Origin: Photobacterium swingsii
Lineage (GTDB): Bacteria; Pseudomonadota; Gammaproteobacteria; Enterobacterales; Vibrionaceae
Assembly: GCF_024346715.1 (NCBI RefSeq)
Contig: NZ_AP024853.1
Coordinates: 806,001 to 870,000, forward strand
Reading direction: 5' to 3'
Length of the DNA stretch: 64,000 nt
The position numbers were made by a program, and so were the translations under genes. A model generated the notes under the pieces. The model saw nothing but the letters and a program-made list of their open reading frames with translations, made no database searches and was not told where the DNA came from. Shown one piece after another: positions 56,993-64,000 of the stretch; positions within the stretch are counted from its first letter, which is position 1; each line of letters begins with the position of its first letter.

Positions 56993-57619
56993 ATGAAAAT
57001 TTGGGATCTTTCCGCACGCATTTATCACTGGTTGCAAGCCACTTTATTTTGCTTACTTCTTGCATCTGGCTTTTCAGGTAAAGACGCACATATCCCTCTT
57101 GGGCTTATGTTGTTTACTTTGATTATGTGGCGATTAATTTGGGGAATTGTTGGCAGTGACACCAGCCGGTTTACGTATTTCCTACGATCACCATCAAGTG
57201 TGCTCCGTTATTTGCGCGGTAAAGAAAACGCTAAAGCAGGCCATAACCCACTGGGAGGATGGATGGTTCTTTGTATGATAGGGACTCTGTTATTGCAGTG
57301 TATCTCAGGACTAGCCCTTGCAGGATTGCTCGATAACCTTCCTTTTTCTGACTATTGGCTCACAGACAGTGTTTTTGCAGCATTAGAAGGTATCCATCTT
57401 CTTTTAGCCAATGGATTGCCTGTCCTGATCGCTTTGCACCTTGGTGCAATTCTTATCTACAAATTACGCGCTAAACCACTGGTCATGGCTATGTTAACGG
57501 GCTATCAAAAAGAAACACGAGAAACACCTCACACACTGTATTTTGCGTCTAACGCACGTGCATTACTCGTGCTAACTGTCGCAGGATTCGTTACTATTGC
57601 AATAGTTGCATTCGCATAA
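56993..57619 (+). CDS. Cytochrome b561, di-heme membrane protein
   Basis: A 208-aa membrane protein with about four to five helices and heme-ligand histidines (RIYHWLQ, GHNPLGG, EGIHLLL, ALHLGA). Family members pass electrons between quinol and periplasmic acceptors such as cytochrome c'. The divergent cytochrome c' gene is a natural partner. Its last 20 bases overlap a palindrome of the next gene's regulatory region. Confidence 0.88.
   Translation: MKIWDLSARIYHWLQATLFCLLLASGFSGKDAHIPLGLMLFTLIMWRLIWGIVGSDTSRFTYFLRSPSSVLRYLRGKENAKAGHNPLGGWMVLCMIGTLLLQCISGLALAGLLDNLPFSDYWLTDSVFAALEGIHLLLANGLPVLIALHLGAILIYKLRAKPLVMAMLTGYQKETRETPHTLYFASNARALLVLTVAGFVTIAIVAFA
57593..57606. promoter_or_regulatory. 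Palindrome ahead of the MarR gene
   Basis: Perfect 14-bp palindrome ACTATTGCAATAGT, inside the end of the cytochrome b561 gene and 24 bp before the MarR start. Its sequence repeats CTATTGC and GCAATAG found in the 48-bp palindrome, so the same regulator probably binds both. Confidence 0.65.
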
Positions 57620-57629
57620 GAGAAAAATA

Positions 57630-58061
57630 ATGGACGAACAATTTGATAGGCAAAAGAGTTTTGGTTGGATGATCAATGTAGTCGCAAGCCAAGCAGCCAA
57701 AAACCTCGAAACTGAGCTTGCAAAGCATGATTTTCCACGTTCACTCTGGCCAACCATGATGTGCTTATGGGAAAAAGAAGGGGTAACTCAGCGAGAGATT
57801 GCCCAAATCGCCAAAGTGGAAAACTCCACCACGACACGCATTATTGACAAACTCGAAGTATTAGGGCTCGTTGAACGTCGTGACGATCCCAACAGCCGTC
57901 GTTCATATCGTATTTATTTAACGAAGGCTGGACGAGATTTGAAAGGCACTTTGCAACCTGTTGCCTTGAAAGTAAATAAAGAGATCCTTGATGTGCTTGA
58001 ACCTAAAGAACAAGATGAGATGATCCGTTTACTGCAAAAAATGATGCCGACATCTGTATAG
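57630..58061 (+). CDS. MarR-family transcription regulator
   Basis: A 143-aa winged-helix protein. DNA-reading helix in VTQREIAQIAKVENSTTTRI, wing with RRDDPNSRRSYRIYLTKAG. MarR dimers bind short palindromes and release on binding small phenolics or oxidants. The start at MDEQFDRQ is chosen (GAGAAAA before it); an ATG eight codons earlier overlaps the b561 stop. It is co-transcribed with b561 and likely autoregulated. Confidence 0.88.
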   Translation: MDEQFDRQKSFGWMINVVASQAAKNLETELAKHDFPRSLWPTMMCLWEKEGVTQREIAQIAKVENSTTTRIIDKLEVLGLVERRDDPNSRRSYRIYLTKAGRDLKGTLQPVALKVNKEILDVLEPKEQDEMIRLLQKMMPTSV

Positions 58062-58197
58062 CATTATTTAAAGCCTGAGAGCGTCTGCCATCGATGTTTT
58101 TAGGCTTTAACCTCCACTTCCTCTAATCAAAACCAAGCGAAAACGCAACCATTTCTATATCTAGAAATAGCAAAGTATGGCATGCAAAAACAAATAA

Positions 58198-58214
58198 CCT
58201 CGCATAAAGCGAGG
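58198..58214 (-). terminator. Terminator of the parvulin gene
   Basis: Six-base GC-rich stem (CCTCGC / GCGAGG), loop of five, followed on the minus strand by TTATTTGTTTTT. Confidence 0.65.
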
Positions 58215-58273
58215 CCATTGACTTAGGGGCTCATCCATATCGCGAAATAAGCGATAAGGTGTATGCGTTCAAG

Positions 58274-58555
58274 CTAAGTGCGGTAAAGTACCTTGATGAT
58301 ATGGTAACCAAATTTGGTTTTTACTGGACCAAGGTTTTCTAGTACTTTGCCAGAGAACACGGCTTTATCGAATGCAGGAACCATCGCACCTTTACGAAAC
58401 TCACCTAAATCACCACCTCGTTTACCTGACGGGCACGTCGAGTACTTCTTCGCTAGTGTTTGAAATTTTGCACCCTTCTTTAGTTGCTTTAGGATGTCAT
58501 CGGCTTGTTCTTTGTGCTTAACAAGAATGTGAAGCGCTGCTGCTGTGCTAGCCAT
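58274..58555 (-). CDS. ppiC: Peptidyl-prolyl isomerase, parvulin
   Basis: A 93-aa single-domain parvulin, the usual size of PpiC. It has [12 protein letters not shown] (H), [13 protein letters not shown] and FGYHIIKVL. All active residues (H, C, H) are present. No signal sequence; cytoplasmic foldase. Confidence 0.94.
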   Translation of the reverse strand: MASTAAALHILVKHKEQADDILKQLKKGAKFQTLAKKYSTCPSGKRGGDLGEFRKGAMVPAFDKAVFSGKVLENLGPVKTKFGYHIIKVLYRT

Positions 58556-58732
58556 GTTAGTATCTTACCTTTACAGTCACGAATAGATTCGTCGATTGGA
58601 ATCAAGGCATTTTGCTACGTTGTTCGCTATTGTTCAACTCCTGAGTATCAAGACCTTCTTGTTTTGGCTATCTCATATCCACCCAATTATATCTTAGCGA
58701 CTTGAATACCCTTCATCCCCTAAAGCTCATAA

Positions 58733-58753
58733 AGAGCCCCATATAGGGGCTCT
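58733..58753 (-). terminator. Rho-independent terminator after the POT gene
   Basis: Eight-base stem (AGAGCCCC / GGGGCTCT) with a five-base loop. The T-run on the minus strand is short. Confidence 0.6.
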
Positions 58754-58785
58754 ACATAATTCACTACGTACAATTATTTAAGAAA

Positions 58786-60282
58786 TTAACAAGCAATAGA
58801 GATATTTCTTCTTCGTAACGCATTCTGCAGCACATACATCACAAAGCAAAGGCCCACACCTGCAAGGATCGCAATTTCTCCCATCGAAAAAAAGTAATCG
58901 GCGTAGGCATGCAAAGAGCCAATTTTATCCGTACTCCCTTGTGGAACAGCAACCAACTTACCTAACTGCCCCGAGATTAAGTTAGACATTGACGAGGCCA
59001 AATACCAAGCTCCCATCGCGAACGCTATCATTTTCGGGTGGCAATAAAGACCGATCATTGAAAGCCCTACAGCACTAACAAAGAGTTCAGCAATAGTAAC
59101 TAATAGATATGACAAACCAACATAGTTTGCATTAACAATCCCGGTGTCGTAAGACTGCGTTGCACCAAACCAAAGTGCTATCATAGAAACACCCGCCAAG
59201 ATAACACCGACCGAGAATTGATATGGGATCGTGAAGTTTTGGTATTTGCTATAAAACTTCGGCAATGCTGAACCGATCAGCAGAATAATGAATGGGTTAA
59301 TCATTTGAAATTGCGCGGCTGATAAGTTGATACCAAGTAGTGACAAATCAGTATTGTTCTTTGTAAACATAACCATGGTTGTGGCCATTTGGTTATACAA
59401 AACAAAAAAGATGATCGCAACAACAATTAGGAAGGTTGCCACTAATTGCTTGGTTCTATCATCACCAGATAATAATAATGTTCGAACACAGAAAGTTGAA
59501 ATACCCGCTACACACCCAATGCCAATAATATATGTACTTACATGTGGATTTAAATAAGCAAAGAAAGCAACCGCATAACCTGCAACCAAATAACAAATAA
59601 CAGGAATCAGTCGATTAAGTGTCATTTTACTTTTATCTTTATCATCGATAACATTTTCATAGATATTATGCTTAGCAACGAAGTTTAAAGCCGCTAATGC
59701 TTTACCTATAACAACAATACCTAGCACTGACATTACGCCATATTGGCTATCCATTAAAAGTGGCGCAAGGCCAATCCCCACTAACGAGCCGATATTGATA
59801 GACATGTAGTAATAAGTCATACCAGATTTACTACCGACTTCGTCTTGCTTATAGATCTTACTCACCAGCGCCGATGAAGGCGACCCCACTAAGGCGTTGA
59901 TTGCTGGGATTAATGCATAAGCGGCAATAAATGCTGTCGTACCAAATACATGGACATAAGAACTACCTAAATACACCAAGCCGTAGGCAACTGCCAAGAG
60001 TACGATACCAAGGGTGATACCTCGACGTAGGCCTAAGTATTTATCAATAATGAAACCCGCTAAAATTGGCATCATATAACCAATAGCTTGCGTTACTCCC
60101 ATAAACTCATAGGCTTCTTTTTCCGTCATACCCAACCCATCTTTTGCTAACGGCATGGTTAGAAAAAGAATGAAGATTGACATAATTGAATAAGATGCAA
60201 ACTGACCGAGAAAAGTAATGGTAGTTACATTGAAGACTTGACTCTTTATTAAACTCTTATCATTAGATAATGTTGCACTCAC
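58786..60282 (-). CDS. POT/PTR-family peptide transporter-like MFS protein, atypical
   Basis: A 498-aa protein with about fourteen membrane helices. It resembles bacterial proton-dependent oligopeptide transporters (GFIIDKYLGLRRGI, YYYMSINIGSLVG). The hallmark helix-1 ExxERFxYY motif is missing: the equivalent segment reads TFLGQFASYSIMSIF. Coupling may therefore differ from DtpA-like proteins, or the substrate may not be a peptide. Long 398-bp upstream region on the minus strand. Confidence 0.78.
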   Translation of the reverse strand: MSATLSNDKSLIKSQVFNVTTITFLGQFASYSIMSIFILFLTMPLAKDGLGMTEKEAYEFMGVTQAIGYMMPILAGFIIDKYLGLRRGITLGIVLLAVAYGLVYLGSSYVHVFGTTAFIAAYALIPAINALVGSPSSALVSKIYKQDEVGSKSGMTYYYMSINIGSLVGIGLAPLLMDSQYGVMSVLGIVVIGKALAALNFVAKHNIYENVIDDKDKSKMTLNRLIPVICYLVAGYAVAFFAYLNPHVSTYIIGIGCVAGISTFCVRTLLLSGDDRTKQLVATFLIVVAIIFFVLYNQMATTMVMFTKNNTDLSLLGINLSAAQFQMINPFIILLIGSALPKFYSKYQNFTIPYQFSVGVILAGVSMIALWFGATQSYDTGIVNANYVGLSYLLVTIAELFVSAVGLSMIGLYCHPKMIAFAMGAWYLASSMSNLISGQLGKLVAVPQGSTDKIGSLHAYADYFFSMGEIAILAGVGLCFVMYVLQNALRRRNISIAC

Positions 60283-60680
60283 TTTCCTACTTCCTTGATT
60301 GTATTATTATGAGATCCTATTAATAGCATACGAGCCTTTTACTCATACTCTTTAAAAATGGAATCTTTACTTTAACTTTTAATCTAAAAACATGAATTAA
60401 TTAAAGTTATAACCAATAAAAGATGTGGCTTTGTTTTGTACTCTAATCATCAGTACTGTTTGCGATTTTTAATTAAACTTGAAAATATACTTAATAACCT
60501 TTAAAACCTTTATAAAAACCGAACATTCACGACATCTATACATAGTCAATGGTTAATATATACATAACTAATCATTTAGACGTAAAAACAATAGATATAA
60601 AAAAGCCCAACGATGTTGGGCTTTATTGATAGATAGATAAATTAATAACTTAACTATTCGAGGTTCTAAGCATCAGAACT
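60283..60680. other. AT-rich intergenic region, 398 bp
   Basis: Holds the promoter side of the POT gene and, at 60602-60624, the chemoreceptor terminator. The rest is AT-rich with no recognised gene. Confidence 0.5.
60602..60624 (-). terminator. Rho-independent terminator after the chemoreceptor
   Basis: Perfect 10-bp stem (AAAGCCCAAC / GTTGGGCTTT), loop GAT, with TTTTTT on the minus strand. Confidence 0.85.
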
Positions 60681-62573
60681 TTATAGCTTATAACGTTCAA
60701 CTTCTTGTTCCAACTGATCAGCCAAGGCTTTCAACCCTTCCGCTTGTTTTGCCGCGGCCAGTGCTTCTTCAGCCATCTGATTGGCAACTTCTTGAACACC
60801 CTCTGTATTACGGCTAATTTCTGCTGTGACACTTGATTGTTCTTCCGCTGCGGAAGCAATCTGAGTAGACATATCATTAATCACTGTAATTTGGCGTGCA
60901 ATATCATCAAGACTAACACCAGCATTGTTCACATCTTGAACGCTGGTTTCAGCTAATTGATGGCTATCAGACATAACATCGACCGCTTGCTTCGTCGTTG
61001 ACTGTAAAGTTTCAATCATCGATTGAATCTCTTCAGTAGAAGTATGTGTACGTTGCGACAGCACTCGTACCTCATCAGCCACAACAGCAAAACCACGACC
61101 TTGCTCACCAGCACGTGCCGCTTCTATTGCTGCATTTAGGGCTAACAAGTTTGTTTGCTCCGCTATCGAACGGATGGTGGCAAGAATAGAACTAATTTTT
61201 AACGCATGATCATTCAAGTGCTCAATGATATTCACTGCACTATCAACCTCTTGCGCTAAGTTACCAATAGAAGTTTGGCTTTGCCCAACCTGAACATGAC
61301 CATTTTCAGACAGGCCCACTGCCTCTTCAGCGCTTTTAGCCGTATTTTCAGCATTATTCGCAATCTCTTGCGTGGCACTAGCCATTTCAGCCACGGCCGT
61401 CGCCACCATAGTGATTTCATCTTGTTGACGACGAATACTTTCACTACGCGCAAACGCGGAATCAGCCGTGTTTGCTGCTGCTTCATTCAGGTGATGGGTA
61501 ATATCACGCAGTTTCGTTGCCATCACGTGCTGGCGTGAAACAAACTGATTGAAGTTGTCTGCCAATTTGCCAATATCATCGTCGGTTTGAACATCAATGC
61601 GTACTGTCAAATCCCCTTCACCATTAGCAATATCTGCTAATGCATCTGACACTGTGTTCAATTCACGCAATTGATGAGTAACTAACCATGCCACGAAGAC
61701 AGACACAAAGAGTAGAATCACGAGACCAATCAAAGCTTGTTTAATCAACATGTCGCGCATCGGTGCTTCAAGTGTGTCTTGATCCATCACTAGCGCAATC
61801 GCCCAAGAGGTATTTGGCACCGCTGCGACAACAACCGCTTTTTCTACACCACCCACTTGGCTAAAGAAGAAGTTATCTCCCGCCATAACGCGCTGAAGCT
61901 TATCAGCGGCAAAATCTGCACCAATATCTGTCAGTGGTTTTAATTGCATTTTTGCATTAGGGTGAGCAACAACAACATTATCGCGGGTATCAAGTAGCAT
62001 GGCATAACCTTTACCTGGCACGTTAATATTGAGGATATCTTTTACCAATTCACCCATGGCAAGATTAGAGGCTGCGACACCAACAATTTCACCTTGCTGA
62101 AATACAGGATCAGCCAATGTCACCACCAAGGTTTGCATAGTATGACTAACATACGGCTTGGTCGTGATAGGTTGGCGAGCAGCATATGCTTCTTTGTACC
62201 AACCGCGGGTACGAGGATCGTATCCAGCTTTATTCAAGGACGGATCATGACGGTGCATCACACCTTCACGGGTACCGTAGTAACTTAGGCCAAAATCACC
62301 CGCCACTAGCGTTTGTTTTAAGTGAGAAACAATGTCTAAGTTTGGTTTGAGTTCAATCGCTTCTTTTAGTGCTTGAACTGCTTGCTGGCGGGCACCAAAC
62401 CAATCACCGATCCCTTTGCTATAAGCCGCTGCAGTATTGTGACTTTCGCTACGAATTGCACTCCATGCTTGGTCCTTCATTGATTGATACGAAAACCAGC
62501 TCAATACGACAATTGTCAAAAAAATTAATGAAAGGCTTGATAAAACCAATTTCATCTTTAAAGATAACCGCAT
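60681..62573 (-). CDS. Methyl-accepting chemotaxis protein, dCache type
   Basis: A 630-aa chemoreceptor. First membrane helix near 8-28, a dCache sensor domain (about 35-275; [12 protein letters not shown]), second helix about 280-300, HAMP (about 300-355), and a long signalling domain with hairpin core [20 protein letters not shown]. The [15 protein letters not shown] pattern resembles amino-acid-binding dCache domains. The start at MRLSLKMKL is preferred, with AAGGGAT ahead of it. Terminator downstream. Confidence 0.93.
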   Translation of the reverse strand: MRLSLKMKLVLSSLSLIFLTIVVLSWFSYQSMKDQAWSAIRSESHNTAAAYSKGIGDWFGARQQAVQALKEAIELKPNLDIVSHLKQTLVAGDFGLSYYGTREGVMHRHDPSLNKAGYDPRTRGWYKEAYAARQPITTKPYVSHTMQTLVVTLADPVFQQGEIVGVAASNLAMGELVKDILNINVPGKGYAMLLDTRDNVVVAHPNAKMQLKPLTDIGADFAADKLQRVMAGDNFFFSQVGGVEKAVVVAAVPNTSWAIALVMDQDTLEAPMRDMLIKQALIGLVILLFVSVFVAWLVTHQLRELNTVSDALADIANGEGDLTVRIDVQTDDDIGKLADNFNQFVSRQHVMATKLRDITHHLNEAAANTADSAFARSESIRRQQDEITMVATAVAEMASATQEIANNAENTAKSAEEAVGLSENGHVQVGQSQTSIGNLAQEVDSAVNIIEHLNDHALKISSILATIRSIAEQTNLLALNAAIEAARAGEQGRGFAVVADEVRVLSQRTHTSTEEIQSMIETLQSTTKQAVDVMSDSHQLAETSVQDVNNAGVSLDDIARQITVINDMSTQIASAAEEQSSVTAEISRNTEGVQEVANQMAEEALAAAKQAEGLKALADQLEQEVERYKL

Positions 62574-62780
62574 AATATCCCTTATAATAATTAGCACGTC
62601 TAAAACCATTTATATATAACGGATATTAATGCAAGCAGTAATTCGATCTGCGACACATATCAAACTAATTACAATGCACTCAATTGACAGGGTAGAATGA
62701 GAGCAAAATGTTCACTTTGAGTTCACCTTGCATCACTTACAATACTCACCATGATAAATATTCACTGGTGGAAGGTACTT

Positions 62781-63152
62781 ATGAAGGTAAGCAAAATCAT
62801 TAAGTCACTGACATTAAGCACGATTATTTGCTGGATTGCCCTGATGAGTGCAACAGCAACCGCTGCCCCCACACCACGATTAGAAATCGACGAAGATCAT
62901 GATGATTTCATGGAAGCCGTTGAACAAGGACTGATCCAATCTTTTTCGGCATTACAAACGACCGTTGCGCGTCAATTACATGGTCGTATCATCAAAGTGG
63001 AATTAGAAGAAGATGATGATATCTGGATCTATGAGCTAAAATTGCTCGATCCAAACAATAATATCGTCAAAGTTGAATACGATGCCCGTACGCTTTCTAT
63101 TATCAAAATATCAGGGCGTCAGCTTGAGAATATTATCAAGGGAACAGAATGA
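62781..63152 (+). CDS. Periplasmic PepSY-domain protein
   Basis: A 123-aa exported protein: signal peptide about 1-29 (TATAAP) then a PepSY domain (FSALQTTVARQLHGRIIKVELE ... VEYDARTLSIIKISG). Such proteins often sit with two-component systems as a signal input or protease-linked modulator. GGAAGG precedes the ATG. Its stop overlaps the response regulator ATG by four bases (ATGA), so the genes are translationally coupled. Confidence 0.82.
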   Translation: MKVSKIIKSLTLSTIICWIALMSATATAAPTPRLEIDEDHDDFMEAVEQGLIQSFSALQTTVARQLHGRIIKVELEEDDDIWIYELKLLDPNNNIVKVEYDARTLSIIKISGRQLENIIKGTE

Positions 63153-63814
63153 AAATCTTAGTTGTTGAAGACGAAGTTACGCTAGGCGGTCAAATTGTTG
63201 AAGGCCTAGAACAAAATGGCTGGGTTGCCGAATTATCATGTGATGGCATCGATGCATTATACCGCGCGACCTCAGAGCCTTGGGATGCCATTGTCCTTGA
63301 TCTGGGGCTACCTAAATTAGACGGGTTAACCGTACTTAAAGGTATTCGCGATGAAAACGTCAATACGCCCGTGGTTATTCTTAGTGCCCGAAATGAATTA
63401 ACTCAGCGTGTTGAAGGATTAAATGCAGGCGCCGATGACTACCTTACAAAACCCTTTCAAATGGTTGAATTAGTCGCTCGTTTACGTGCCCAACTTCGTC
63501 GAGCATCAGGCAGTGGCTCACCAGTGATTCAAGCAAGCGGCCTAAGCTTAGATACACGTACATCTAAAGTCATGTGGCAAGGCCAAGCTATCGACTTAAC
63601 AGCACTTGAATTTAAAGTGCTTGCTTACCTGATGCATAACACTGATAAAGTGATTTCTCGTACTGAACTGGTTGAGCATATCTATAAGCAAGATTTCGAC
63701 CGTGACTCCAACACCATTGAAGTCTTCATTGGTCGCATTCGCCGAAAAATTGGTGGTGATGTCATCAAAACTGTTCGAGGGCTAGGATACCGCATTAATG
63801 CCGATGCAAAATAA
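63149..63814 (+). CDS. OmpR/PhoB-family response regulator
   Basis: A 221-aa regulator: receiver domain with phospho-acceptor D in VLDLGLPKLDG and DDYLTKPF, and winged helix (about 125-215) with FDRDSNTIEVFIGRIRRKIG. The opening resembles CarR/VprA and QseB-like regulators. It is preceded by a PepSY gene and followed by its sensor kinase, an arrangement like the Vibrio CarRS/VprAB system for envelope/lipid A response; that homology is inference. Confidence 0.9.
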   Translation: MKILVVEDEVTLGGQIVEGLEQNGWVAELSCDGIDALYRATSEPWDAIVLDLGLPKLDGLTVLKGIRDENVNTPVVILSARNELTQRVEGLNAGADDYLTKPFQMVELVARLRAQLRRASGSGSPVIQASGLSLDTRTSKVMWQGQAIDLTALEFKVLAYLMHNTDKVISRTELVEHIYKQDFDRDSNTIEVFIGRIRRKIGGDVIKTVRGLGYRINADAK

Positions 63815-64000
63815 GGCCAACCGAACACCCGCAAGTCTTCGCAGCCGCTTACTTTTTGCGGCGGCTGCTTGGCTATTGCTGATCACCCTGAGTGCGGGTT
63901 ATCTCGTCCCTAACGTTATCCATCAATATTTAGTGGATCAAGAAAAGCAACAACTAGACCTGTACCTTGATGAAATAACTGCGCTGGCCGATACCGATGC
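63798..64000 (+). CDS. Sensor histidine kinase, N-terminal part
   Basis: Begins inside the response regulator gene and runs off the window. The first 67 codons include a basic start, a membrane helix (about 22-42; LLFAAAAWLLLITLSAGY) and the start of a periplasmic domain. Position and topology fit the partner kinase of the preceding response regulator. The kinase domain itself is not in the window. The start could also be at 63804. Confidence 0.7.
   Translation, partial: MPMQNKANRTPASLRSRLLFAAAAWLLLITLSAGYLVPNVIHQYLVDQEKQQLDLYLDEITALADTD

Noticed and set aside
1-64000. tRNA, rRNA, CRISPR array, integron or prophage
   Set aside because: No cloverleaf-like gene, ribosomal segment, regularly spaced repeat, attC series or phage structural gene was recognised by eye; a tool-based scan would be needed to exclude small RNA genes.

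Overview
The window reads as chromosomal DNA of a marine gammaproteobacterium of the Vibrionaceae, most likely a Photobacterium. Supporting signs are moderate G+C with AT-rich intergenic regions, a Vibrio-type thermolabile hemolysin, an MshA-like prepilin, a ToxR-like membrane regulator, a BetT-type transporter, a kbl-tdh pair and the Liu/Ivd organisation known from marine gammaproteobacteria. Genus and replicon are inferences. I see no rRNA, tRNA, CRISPR array, integron or prophage; one intact IS3-family element is present.

Layout. 1-6000: start of a lipoprotein that looks like an alpha-amylase, an EamA exporter divergent from a LysR regulator, a 35-aa membrane protein, a methyltransferase, a VOC protein, a second LysR divergent from an AhpD-like protein, and a YgjV-like protein. 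6000-19000: branched-chain amino-acid catabolism. A seven-gene minus-strand operon (thiolase, mmsA, acyl-CoA dehydrogenase, enoyl-CoA hydratase, HIB-CoA hydrolase, mmsB, SDR) degrades valine and isoleucine acyl-CoAs. It diverges from liuR-liuA-liuB-liuC-liuE for leucine, and two LiuR-type palindromes lie between them. The biotin subunit gene liuD is absent from its usual place. 19000-31500: a 1050-aa repeat lipoprotein, a small hypothetical, an HD-GYP phosphodiesterase, a beta-barrel protein divergent from a ToxR-like regulator, an AbrB-family permease, a Ser-His (Gly for Asp) hemolysin/phospholipase and a LysR/oxidoreductase pair. 32600-42800: LysR, kbl-tdh (threonine to glycine), an orphan prepilin, GNAT and exonuclease genes, a membrane TPR protein, a BetT transporter preceded by a 15-codon leader ORF, and an SDR. 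42900-52000: a coiled-coil protein, the IS3 element, an EEP-family lipoprotein, dbpA, tandem duplicated exported proteins, an AlkA-type glycosylase and a long FabY-type ketoacyl synthase. 52200-64000: a GlxA-type regulator, ogt, a nitroreductase, a redox module (cytochrome c', exported two-domain protein, cytochrome b561, MarR regulator) centred on a perfect 48-bp palindrome, a parvulin, an atypical POT transporter, a chemoreceptor, and a PepSY/response regulator/sensor kinase operon cut by the window end.

The least familiar unit is the cytochrome c'/b561/MarR module (55648-58061). One perfect 48-bp palindrome sits between the two divergent transcription units, and a related 14-bp palindrome lies just before the MarR gene. 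This suggests an autoregulated redox or stress-response system. The other main leads are the liuD gap, the leader ORF before betT, the POT transporter without ExxER, and the unannotated 35-aa membrane protein.
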